Source: Candidatus Nealsoniibacteriota bacterium
GTDB taxonomy: Bacteria; Patescibacteriota; Minisyncoccia; Minisyncoccales; GWA2-38-27
Length of the DNA stretch: 9,264 nt
Reading direction: 5' to 3'
NCBI GenBank assembly: GCA_003559065.1
Contig: PWMZ01000019.1
Location: 1-9,264 of the forward strand
Shown: positions 1-6,338 of the stretch, piece by piece
How positions within the stretch are numbered: position 1 is the first letter of the stretch
Layout of the letters: every line of letters begins with the position of its first letter
The notes under the pieces: generated by a model
What the model was told of the DNA's origin: nothing
Databases searched by the model: none
The model's input: the letters and a program-made list of their open reading frames with translations, nothing else
Position numbers and translations under genes: made by a program

Positions 1-711
1 GATAGCAATGCGTACGCGCCCCCGATTGGCATGCCCGGTCGGCAGCGGCAGCAAGACCTTGCCGCAATAGTCGGTCAGAATCTCTTCACGGTCCACATCG
101 GCAATCGAGGTCCAGGTGCCGATGGTCGGATCGTAGGCAATCGTGCGGATGGCGTCTTCCAATACAACTTTTTCATCCGCCTCGCATTCAAAGGTGGCGA
201 TCAGGTAGTCTTCAAAATCGATCCAATCCTCTTCCAGGAAGATAAAATGGTCGAGGACATCAAGAGGGACACTACCTGAAACCAATTTATCGATCAGGTA
301 ATGCTCAATTAATTTCTTAATTCCTTCCCGAAAATAATCCTTATAGAACTTAATCCCATCCGTTTTCACCATTGGCAGAAGTGAGACGGGCAGTTTAGCT
401 TTCTCAAGCTGGGGAAAACCCTCCGCCAGAATGGGCACTATCGATTTTTCTTTGGCGAGGGCATACTCCATCTCTTTACGGATCCAATCATCCGGGTTGT
501 GGATACGCTCCAAGCAAAAGGTGTCTTTGGAAAAAATCGGCAGGAAATAGTCACAGGAATCAATCTGTTGATGAATAATTTCCTCAAAATCTCCGCCCCG
601 GATCTGTTCCAGGTCCATAAACACATCAAAGCTGCGGGCGGTGAGTTCATCGTAGATGAGTTTCGCCAGCCCCCAGGAACAGGAGCGGCGGTAGCTGATG
701 AAGATGCGCAT
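1..711 (-). CDS. TIR domain protein fused to a RuBisCO-large-subunit-like N-terminal domain (3' end outside the window)
   Basis: The visible 237 residues have no stop and run off the window. Residues 1-135 form a TIR domain: it opens MRIFISYRRS, has a BB-loop-like segment FMDLEQIRGGDF (31-42), and has DDWIRKE (74-80) followed by YALAKEKSIVPIL. This matches the SARM1 region DWVHKE, placing the candidate NAD-cleaving glutamate at Glu80. After a linker, residues about 166-237 read FEDYLIATFECEA, then IAYDPTIGTWTSI (191-203) and GRVRIAI at the edge. This follows the RuBisCO N-terminal pattern (IA-F, A-x-A-E-x-x-T-GTWT, then VxIAYP). Thr199 and Trp200 align with spinach Thr65 and Trp66, while the position of catalytic Glu60 is Asp194. 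The ATG at 711 is supported by AAGGAGG seven bases upstream. TIR is near certain; the RuBisCO assignment is by remembered motif and fairly strong. Whether the catalytic barrel follows cannot be seen. It appears to be transcribed separately, because a terminator lies upstream. Confidence 0.88.
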   Translation of the reverse strand, partial: MRIFISYRRSCSWGLAKLIYDELTARSFDVFMDLEQIRGGDFEEIIHQQIDSCDYFLPIFSKDTFCLERIHNPDDWIRKEMEYALAKEKSIVPILAEGFPQLEKAKLPVSLLPMVKTDGIKFYKDYFREGIKKLIEHYLIDKLVSGSVPLDVLDHFIFLEEDWIDFEDYLIATFECEADEKVVLEDAIRTIAYDPTIGTWTSIADVDREEILTDYCGKVLLPLPTGHANRGRVRIAI

Positions 712-903
712 GAATTTGCCTCCTTATCCAGATCTTTTATTCAAATAAATAGCAATCAATATTTATACACTACATCAAATCACAAGAGATTACCAAAATG
801 TTGATGACAAAGAATACATTTATTAATTTTGAATAAAAATATGCTTATTGAAATCACAAACTAGTAACAATATAAATCTAGTTAATTTATCATGATTAAT
901 TAT
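712..903. other. AT-rich intergenic region upstream of the TIR fusion gene
   Basis: This stretch between the maf terminator and the TIR start codon is very AT-rich and carries no convincing reading frame. It must contain the promoter of the TIR gene if the terminator at 904-929 works. I see TATAAAT-like boxes on the minus strand (one around 760-766) but no -35 hexamer at proper spacing, so I name no promoter. A 6-bp inverted repeat (AACTAG at 859-864, CTAGTT at 878-883) is present and is not longer than chance would give in such sequence. Confidence 0.5.
719..725 (-). promoter_or_regulatory. Strong ribosome binding site for the TIR fusion gene
   Basis: On the minus strand AAGGAGG lies seven bases before the ATG at 711. 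It is a near-perfect Shine-Dalgarno match and fixes the start of the TIR domain protein, so the TIR segment is the true N-terminus and not a read-through of an upstream frame. Confidence 0.85.
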
Positions 904-929
904 ACAAAAACCTATTTACCAAACAGGTT
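904..929 (-). terminator. Rho-independent terminator after the maf gene
   Basis: On the minus strand AACCTGTTT (929-921), a three-base loop GGT (920-918) and AAATAGGTT (917-909) form a nine-pair stem with a single G-U pair. It runs directly into a T-rich tail (TTTTTGTATA). It begins 18 bases after the maf stop codon. This is the expected position and shape for an intrinsic terminator and suggests that the downstream TIR gene has its own promoter. Confidence 0.68.
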
Positions 930-946
930 ATATAAATGTATTTTTT

Positions 947-1567
947 CTACTGTCTTTTGGGGATTGGATAATTGATTATGTCAAATAAATCCACCACTGT
1001 TTCCAATGGTAACCCAACAACATTAGTATAGCTCCCTTCAATCATCTCAACCGGATTAAAATCTTCATCCTGAATAGCATAACCACCAGCTTTATCAAAT
1101 GGGCTGCCGGATTTAATATAATCATCAATTTCTTGATCACTGTATGCACGCATGTGGACCTGTGTAATAGCAATCTTTGTAATTTGTTCTGGATTATTCC
1201 CTGTTACAAGCAAAGATACACCGGTTATTGCTTTGTGAGACGTATCTCGTAATGATACTAAGACTCTTTTTGCGTGAACTGCATCGAGAGGTTTACTCAA
1301 AATAACCTCGACAGAAGGATCATCTCCTAGTGGCGCAGCAATTATTGTGTCTGCCGCAAGGATTATTGCTGGATGATATTTCAATTGGTTTGCAACATTT
1401 TGTGCTTTTTCACGACTCAATCTACGAACACAATTAACAGGTGATTCATACGGAAGTTGAACCTCATCTATATCAGAAACCATCACCTTAAAACGAATTC
1501 CAAGTGAGGAAAGCAAAGCCTCTCTCCTCTGGGACCTAGAAGCCAAAATAAAAGGATATTTATCCAT
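947..1567 (-). CDS. maf: Maf family nucleotide pyrophosphatase (dTTP/UTP pyrophosphatase-like)
   Basis: This is a complete 206-residue protein, the usual length for the family. Maf proteins hydrolyse non-canonical or pyrimidine NTPs to NMP and pyrophosphate in the cytoplasm. Family motifs are intact: SRSQRREALLSSLGI near the N-terminus (10-24), AADTII with Asp73, SKP at 91-93, FDKAGGYAIQ (157-166), and EGSYTNVVGLPL near the C-terminus. The YhdE-type wording (DKAG-Y-IQ plus the GSY-VVGLPL ending) favours the dTTP/UTP branch, which is an inference. An in-frame TGA two codons upstream makes the ATG at 1567 the earliest start. The ribosome binding site is poor: AGGAAAA at 1583-1589 sits better for an out-of-frame ATG at 1581, so translation may be weak or coupled to the upstream gene. 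That gene, the DUF4062-nSTAND1-FGE protein, ends 41 bp upstream, so an operon is likely. It may be ordinary house-cleaning or a partner in the conflict locus. Confidence 0.93.
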   Translation of the reverse strand: MDKYPFILASRSQRREALLSSLGIRFKVMVSDIDEVQLPYESPVNCVRRLSREKAQNVANQLKYHPAIILAADTIIAAPLGDDPSVEVILSKPLDAVHAKRVLVSLRDTSHKAITGVSLLVTGNNPEQITKIAITQVHMRAYSDQEIDDYIKSGSPFDKAGGYAIQDEDFNPVEMIEGSYTNVVGLPLETVVDLFDIINYPIPKRQ

Positions 1568-1608
1568 ATATCACAATCCATATTTTCCTAATGCTAATTT
1601 AACAACAA

Positions 1609-4512
1609 TCAAGATGAGGTAATTATTTCAGGTGCAAAGACAACTCTAAAACCATCATCACATGGTTGTTCGTCTGGGTCATCACAATATCTTGCTTTAC
1701 ATTTAGCAAACTCCTTAATACTACTATAAGACCCTCCTTTTGAAGTACGCCCACTCACAACTCCAATATTTGACACAGAAAAATTTGTATACTCATTAAT
1801 GCACCATTCACGGATATTTCCCGCTAAATCCGAAATACCTGATTCTGTATCACCTTCTGGATACATCCCTACAGCAGTTGTGCGATTTAAGCCACTTTCA
1901 AGTGTATTGCAACACCAATCATTCCATTCTTTTCCCCATGGGTATTGGTTTTCGGTATTTCCGCTCATAGCAGCATGTTGCCATTCCCACTCTGTTGGCA
2001 ACCTTATGATCCACCGATTATCATCTTGAATTTTTATTGATGTTATTGGGTATCCATCTTCTGGTAGAAATTCTGCTAACCAGCGTGTGAAAGCATATGC
2101 CTGATACCAGCTCACATTATCTCTGGGGTGATTTGCAAATTTAAATAGTTGTGTATACATTCGTTGTTTCTGTAAGCTTGCTGGGAAATCTTTCCACCAC
2201 TGTGTATTCTCAAACCCTTTTTCATGATTAAGAAACGATTCGTACTGTCCATATGTTATTGGATACTTTGATATGTAAAATGAAGGAACATGAAAATCAT
2301 TGTCTCGAATTCTTACTACACCTGATGGAATCGATACCCAAACAATATCGGGGATTCCATCATCTCTCAATCCTACGCCATGTCTTGTGTCTCCAATTAC
2401 TGATAATCTTATACCTATTTCACTTCTTCGTGCATGTGATATGTCACGATCCATCAATTCTTCTTCCAAATGTTCTTGTTCAGTACGTGCAAAAGATCTC
2501 GTAAGCTTATCCAGGTCTGGGTCTAAACGCGAAATAACATCCTGCAATTCCTTATTTTTTTGACCCAACCATAGAAAATCTCGACTACGACCTTTTTCGT
2601 CCCATAATTTTGCTGCTCTATCCAATTGCATCAATAAATAAAGATCACTTCTTGTTTCTTCTATCCAATCCGACAACCTTTTCCAACTCTTAAAAATCGC
2701 TTCGTGCGCCACTTCTACTACTGCACCATACTCACCTCTTGATTGTACAAGAATTCTAGCATCCGTAAAGGCATCTATTAGTCTCGCCGCAGCTTCACTT
2801 TTGCCAATTTTTTCGTACTCTGTCCTTTCCCGTGTTGCAATACCTCTATGATCAACCATTATTAAGTTTTGGAATATTCTTGGAAGCATATTTTGGGATT
2901 CGGAAGGCAATTTATTGTAAACTGCTTCCGCACGGCGACCTATTGCCCCCTTAACACCACCAAGCGAATCATAATCTTGATGAGATAACACCTGTTTTTC
3001 TTTACCCGCATGATATAACTCATCTAAAGTGTATGCAACCAAGGCAAGTGATCCTGGCTCATTACCAGTATCCTGCAATATTCTCTCCGGTAATCCCTGA
3101 TCAAACTCAAGGGCAGCCCGCTCTGCAGGCTTGGTTATCATTTCTTGTAATGCAAGTTGAGAGGGAGCTGCCAGAGGGAAAGATCCAACTCGAAGCAATT
3201 CAGCCAGTTCAGGATATTCTACACACCTATGGTAAAAATCTGCTCGAAGTGTTAGTACATATCTTATGCGATTGTGAGCAAATTTACCATGCAACAAGTT
3301 GTCTAACGAAGCAGATTGGACAGAATGAGTAATCATGGAAATAAACGGTTTGATAATTTCCTTGTCGCAAAGCGTAAAAAGTTCTTCAAATTGATCAATA
3401 AAAATTAATGCTTCAACCCAGGGCTCTTCATTTTGCAAAGCAAACTCAATAGTATCACTTAAAGCTCTTTTTGAGCTTTTAAGTGTGTCAGCTAACTTCT
3501 GCTTGCGATTTGAAAAGTCCACTGGGTCCCCTTTCATCGATGGGAGATTTGACAATAAAGCACCTGCAAGCTGATGAAAAGGATCATTGTTTGGTTTGAA
3601 CTCAATAATGTACCAATCTTTGCTGCCCTGGTTATTTGCTGAAATAGCATTATCACGAAGCCGTGGAATCATACCCGCTGAAACCAAAGATGATTTTCCT
3701 GAGCCACTAACACCAACAATCGAAACAAATCGACTATTTTCTAACTGTTTCAATAGATCATCGGTTTCAAGTCCTCGACCGTAAAAAATTGGTGCCTCTC
3801 GCTCTGAATATGATCGTAGCCCAGGAAAAGGTGATCCTTCCCAGATTTCTCTTGTCACCAGACCCTTATCTTTTTCTTGATCTTTACCGACCGAAGAAAA
3901 TGAAGGATCAGAAATGAGCCTATTAAGTATTGATTTTATGTGTGATTCAAAATTACGACGAAAATTCTCTGGTTGTGAATACTCATTAATACCCATGTTT
4001 ATCACACCAGTTTGGATATCAACAAATTTACTAAAAAAATCTTGAACTTTTTTCCACTGCTCATATTTTTTCATGAAATCCGAATCATTTGGATCTAAAG
4101 TAATGTTATCAGTTCTTCTGTAGACCAAAATATCAGGTTTTCCAAATTCTTTGGCTGCCCTTAATGCATCCTCAAACTCCCATTCTGTACCCGAAGCATA
4201 ATTTGTTCCATCCTCTTTTTGATATTCATCAGGCAAAGGTGTTCCCATTCTCGACCAGAAAATGACCACAACAATGTCACAATCTGATGGTTTTGGCATC
4301 CCAGCAGTTATTGCCATTTGCGGTGTCATTGATGCCATCATAGGAACATTAGTTTCGTTTTTATCCCAGGCAACAATTCTAATTGATACCTTTTCTACAA
4401 AACTTGGATCGTAAATCACGTTTTCAATAACCTTCATCGCAAGGGATCGTTCATCCTGGACATCAGATGGTGAAGCTAAAAATATTCTTACGTGCTTAGG
4501 TGTGGGAGACAT
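1609..4512 (-). CDS. DUF4062 - nSTAND1 ATPase - FGE-sulfatase-fold protein
   Basis: This 967-residue, three-part signalling protein has no evident signal peptide or membrane segment. Residues 7-130 look like DUF4062 (TIR-related): VRIFLASPSDVQDER, then DCDIVVVIFWSRMGTPL and GTEWEFEDAL. Residues 227-614 are an nSTAND1 NTPase: SPFPGLRSYSEREAPIFYGR, Walker A GVSGSGKSS (267-275, Lys273), Walker B ALIFIDQFEELF (368-379, Asp373/Glu376), TLRADF (421-426) and VAHEAIFKSWKRL (601-613). The helical linker 615-705 is the type that normally precedes WD40 repeats, but here an FGE-sulfatase domain follows (about 720-961): FYISKYPITYGQYESF, RLPTEWEWQHAA (837-848), DLAGNIREWC (895-904), GGSY (926-929), GFRVVFAP. 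The two catalytic cysteines of human SUMF1 (336, 341) align with Ser931 and Ala936. The domain is therefore probably a binding or sensor module and not an enzyme. The start at 4512 has GAGG five bases upstream. The gene is AT-rich and probably cotranscribed with maf. Confidence 0.93.
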   Translation of the reverse strand: MSPTPKHVRIFLASPSDVQDERSLAMKVIENVIYDPSFVEKVSIRIVAWDKNETNVPMMASMTPQMAITAGMPKPSDCDIVVVIFWSRMGTPLPDEYQKEDGTNYASGTEWEFEDALRAAKEFGKPDILVYRRTDNITLDPNDSDFMKKYEQWKKVQDFFSKFVDIQTGVINMGINEYSQPENFRRNFESHIKSILNRLISDPSFSSVGKDQEKDKGLVTREIWEGSPFPGLRSYSEREAPIFYGRGLETDDLLKQLENSRFVSIVGVSGSGKSSLVSAGMIPRLRDNAISANNQGSKDWYIIEFKPNNDPFHQLAGALLSNLPSMKGDPVDFSNRKQKLADTLKSSKRALSDTIEFALQNEEPWVEALIFIDQFEELFTLCDKEIIKPFISMITHSVQSASLDNLLHGKFAHNRIRYVLTLRADFYHRCVEYPELAELLRVGSFPLAAPSQLALQEMITKPAERAALEFDQGLPERILQDTGNEPGSLALVAYTLDELYHAGKEKQVLSHQDYDSLGGVKGAIGRRAEAVYNKLPSESQNMLPRIFQNLIMVDHRGIATRERTEYEKIGKSEAAARLIDAFTDARILVQSRGEYGAVVEVAHEAIFKSWKRLSDWIEETRSDLYLLMQLDRAAKLWDEKGRSRDFLWLGQKNKELQDVISRLDPDLDKLTRSFARTEQEHLEEELMDRDISHARRSEIGIRLSVIGDTRHGVGLRDDGIPDIVWVSIPSGVVRIRDNDFHVPSFYISKYPITYGQYESFLNHEKGFENTQWWKDFPASLQKQRMYTQLFKFANHPRDNVSWYQAYAFTRWLAEFLPEDGYPITSIKIQDDNRWIIRLPTEWEWQHAAMSGNTENQYPWGKEWNDWCCNTLESGLNRTTAVGMYPEGDTESGISDLAGNIREWCINEYTNFSVSNIGVVSGRTSKGGSYSSIKEFAKCKARYCDDPDEQPCDDGFRVVFAPEIITSS

Positions 4513-4517
4513 TTAAA

Positions 4518-4523
4518 CCTCTT
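4518..4523 (-). promoter_or_regulatory. Ribosome binding site of the DUF4062-nSTAND1-FGE gene
   Basis: AAGAGG on the minus strand lies five bases before the ATG at 4512. It supports this start, which also places the DUF4062 motif at residue 7, as expected for a true N-terminus. Confidence 0.65.
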
Positions 4524-4756
4524 ATACTCAGCTAGATTCTGAATTCGTTTTTGATGAGTAAATCGATAGAAACCCAATGATCGATTACATTAGGAATTAA
4601 TTCTAACATAAAAAAATATGTCATTTATCCAAACGACATAATAAAACTAAAATAAAAGATAAACCTCCCTCTTTCTATTAAAATTCAATTATGAGGGCAC
4701 AACTGTTTACTAGGGTTCAGTTTCTACATTTTTTCCGAAATGAATCCAAGAACTAA

Positions 4757-5034
4757 TTAAATTGGACATACATTGGTTAGTTTGTATAGCTCATCCAGGT
4801 TTCCTGTACGAATTTGTTCTTCGTCAGTGATCCCAGCAATAACCTTCACAATCTGTTCCGCCAGAACTGAATAGCCGTACTGGCTGGCTGTTTCGTTGTC
4901 TTGCCGCAATAGGTCAAGCTGCGCCGTTTTTCACGGTGCATAGCACCACGGCATACACAGCTCATATGTAAAACTTGATATTCTAGTTCTCTACGATTTT
5001 CAAAGTTTCTACAAAACAAGCGAAGAAAAATCAA
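4757..5034 (-). pseudogene. Probable remnant of a frameshifted, unrecognised gene
   Basis: Two adjacent minus-strand frames look like one broken coding sequence. The first (5034 to about 4925) contains NRRELEYQVLHMSC and GAMHREKR. The second, shifted by one base, is open from 4930 to the TAA at 4757-4759 and reads AQLDLLRQDNETASQYGYSV, then LAEQIVKVIAGITDEEQI and GNLDELYKLTNV. The switch lies at an AAAAA run (4927-4931); one extra A would join the frames. The segment is clearly GC-richer than the AT-rich sequence on both sides and the second frame has a natural helical protein composition. No good start codon or ribosome binding site precedes it. I do not recognise the family. It could instead be chance, or a real gene with a homopolymer sequencing error. 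Confidence 0.35.
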
Positions 5035-5045
5035 TTCTGATATTT

Positions 5046-5091
5046 AATGAGCATTTCTCATTTATATAATATCGATAATAATTCTATTATC
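5046..5091 (-). terminator. Possible terminator hairpins after the TPR gene
   Basis: Two perfect small inverted repeats follow the stop of the TPR gene: GATAATA/TATTATC with a four-base loop (5074-5091) and AATGAG/CTCATT with a five-base loop (5046-5062). Both are AT-rich and neither is followed by a clean T run, so termination is only a possibility. Confidence 0.3.
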
Positions 5092-5106
5092 ATGTTTTCG
5101 AGGCTT

Positions 5107-6264
5107 TTATTCCATTGATTTGATCATCATATCAATATGAGCAATGCTATCCTTATCTTTTAATCTTTCCGAGAGGTCTCTTGCCTCTAGCAGAAGAGGA
5201 TTTGCTTTTTGAATAATGGGTATTTTATCTTTCCAGCTATCCTTTCTATTCATTTCATTAACTAAATGTAATACTTCCTCCATAATTGCAGTTCTTTTTT
5301 GGTTTAACTGCGATTGTTCTTCCAAATCCTTAATTTTTGTCTGAACTACTGCAATTTTTTTCTGATTGATTATGACTTGATTCCTGAGACATTCATTTAA
5401 TTCTTCTTCGTCACCTATTTCCCGACATAGCTTTTCTTGTTCTAAAAGCAATGGCATTACTTCTTCATAATTGTTGTGTGTCATTAATATATCAATTTGT
5501 CCAGTTAGTGATCCCAGCAATTCAACCTTCATATTACAGGATCGACAAATATCAACGGATTCTTTATATAACAAATACGCTTGCCCTAGCTGTTCCCTCT
5601 CTTCATATACCATCGCTTTCATTAATAAGATTGGAGGTAAGCTTAGTCTATCATTTAGCTCTCTACAAATGTCCTCAGCTTCTTCTAACAATACCATTGC
5701 TCTATCAAAATCTTCCATCAAACCAAAAAAATAAGCCTGATTACGCAATGAATGGAGTAACACACTCCGAAAATCATTAGTTCTACACATCATCTCTTGT
5801 TCATGAAGCTTAGCCATTGCCTCTTCAATATTGCCCCAACCAATCAAAGCCATTGCTTGATTACCAAGACTCATAGCTAAACCGTGTTGATCATTAATTT
5901 CTCGACAAATAGCCTCTTGCTCTTTTAGTAAAATCATAGCTTCATCATATTTTTCTTGACCAAGAAGTAATGTCGCTTGATTTCCGAGAGAATTATTTAT
6001 CCCCAATTCACTGTCAATTTTGCGACTTATGCTTTCTGTTTCTTTGTAATAGCGGAGGGCTAGTTCAATTTCTCCCATCTTATGATGAATTAACCCCTGG
6101 TGACTTAAATTATTAATTAGACTTTGATCATCGTTTTTACATCGAATTCCAATTTCTTGATCTATTAAAATACTTAAAGCCTCAGTAAGTTGACCATCAT
6201 AAATTAACTTCACAATTAGATTTTCTTGATTATCTTGTTTTCTGATGTGATTATGGTTTTTCAT
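5107..6264 (-). CDS. Stand-alone TPR repeat protein
   Basis: This is a complete 385-residue soluble protein without signal peptide or catalytic domain. Residues 8-287 are seven TPR-like units of exactly 40 residues. The 'EA(M/L)xLLxEQE' helix recurs with its alanine at 29, 69, 109, 149, 189 and 229 (Val at 269), and the 'ICRE' element has Cys at 120, 160, 200, 240 and 280. The units (for example SLGNQA, EEAMAKLHEQE, DICRELND) are of the same kind as those at the C-terminus of the upstream STAND protein. Residues 296-340 are polar and heptad-like, perhaps a coiled coil. The C-terminal 45 residues are helical and unassigned. The ATG at 6264 has AAGGAG six bases upstream. The gene starts 74 bp after its neighbour's stop, so cotranscription is likely. 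It may be an adaptor or ligand-binding partner of the STAND protein, or a split-off or duplicated part of it. Both are inferences. Confidence 0.9.
   Translation of the reverse strand: MKNHNHIRKQDNQENLIVKLIYDGQLTEALSILIDQEIGIRCKNDDQSLINNLSHQGLIHHKMGEIELALRYYKETESISRKIDSELGINNSLGNQATLLLGQEKYDEAMILLKEQEAICREINDQHGLAMSLGNQAMALIGWGNIEEAMAKLHEQEMMCRTNDFRSVLLHSLRNQAYFFGLMEDFDRAMVLLEEAEDICRELNDRLSLPPILLMKAMVYEEREQLGQAYLLYKESVDICRSCNMKVELLGSLTGQIDILMTHNNYEEVMPLLLEQEKLCREIGDEEELNECLRNQVIINQKKIAVVQTKIKDLEEQSQLNQKRTAIMEEVLHLVNEMNRKDSWKDKIPIIQKANPLLLEARDLSERLKDKDSIAHIDMMIKSME
5404..6243 (-). repeat. Seven 120-bp TPR-coding units in the stand-alone TPR gene
   Basis: The region encodes seven consecutive 40-residue units (residues 8-287) with no insertion or deletion. 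It is conserved at protein level (GNQA, EAM, KEQE, CRE) and strongly diverged at DNA level. Confidence 0.8.
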
Positions 6265-6270
6265 CCTAAG

Positions 6271-6276
6271 CTCCTT
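6271..6276 (-). promoter_or_regulatory. Ribosome binding site of the TPR gene
   Basis: AAGGAG on the minus strand, six bases before the ATG at 6264, gives the TPR protein its own efficient start although it lies only 74 bp behind the STAND gene. Confidence 0.75.
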
Positions 6277-6338
6277 GCATAAATCATTTAATTAGCAAAC
6301 ATGAATAACAACCTGTGCCAATTTTCGCTGTTGTCAAA

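Larger units (their letters stand above)
4513..5106. other. 594-bp intergenic region between the TPR gene and the nSTAND1 gene
   Basis: From high to low coordinates it holds two small hairpins (5074-5091, 5046-5062), the GC-richer gene remnant at 4757-5034, and an AT-rich part (4513-4756) that should carry the promoter of the nSTAND1-maf pair. In this last part there is an isolated strong Shine-Dalgarno-like run (GAGGGAGG on the minus strand, about 4664-4671) with no start codon at proper distance, another hint of gene loss. I see no clear -35/-10 pair. Confidence 0.5.

Noticed and set aside
31..804. Plus-strand ORFs of 82 and 101 codons opposite the TIR fusion gene, and the 70-codon alternative minus frame
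   Set aside because: They are shadows of the minus-strand frame, which shows TIR and RuBisCO-like motifs and has a strong ribosome binding site.
859..883. Inverted repeat AACTAG/CTAGTT as an operator or recombination site
   Set aside because: Six pairs with a 13-base loop in very AT-rich sequence is within chance expectation, and no second copy was found.
1609..1900. Diversity-generating retroelement variable region at the 3' end of the FGE domain
   Set aside because: The fold is typical of such targets, but no reverse transcriptase and no near-identical template repeat is visible in the window, and the C-terminal codons are not enriched in AAC/AAT clusters.
6301..6338. A separate promoter for the TPR gene (TTGACA on the minus strand near 6328)
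   Set aside because: The -35-like hexamer is present but no -10 hexamer lies 16-18 bases downstream, and the 74-bp spacing is easily explained by cotranscription.
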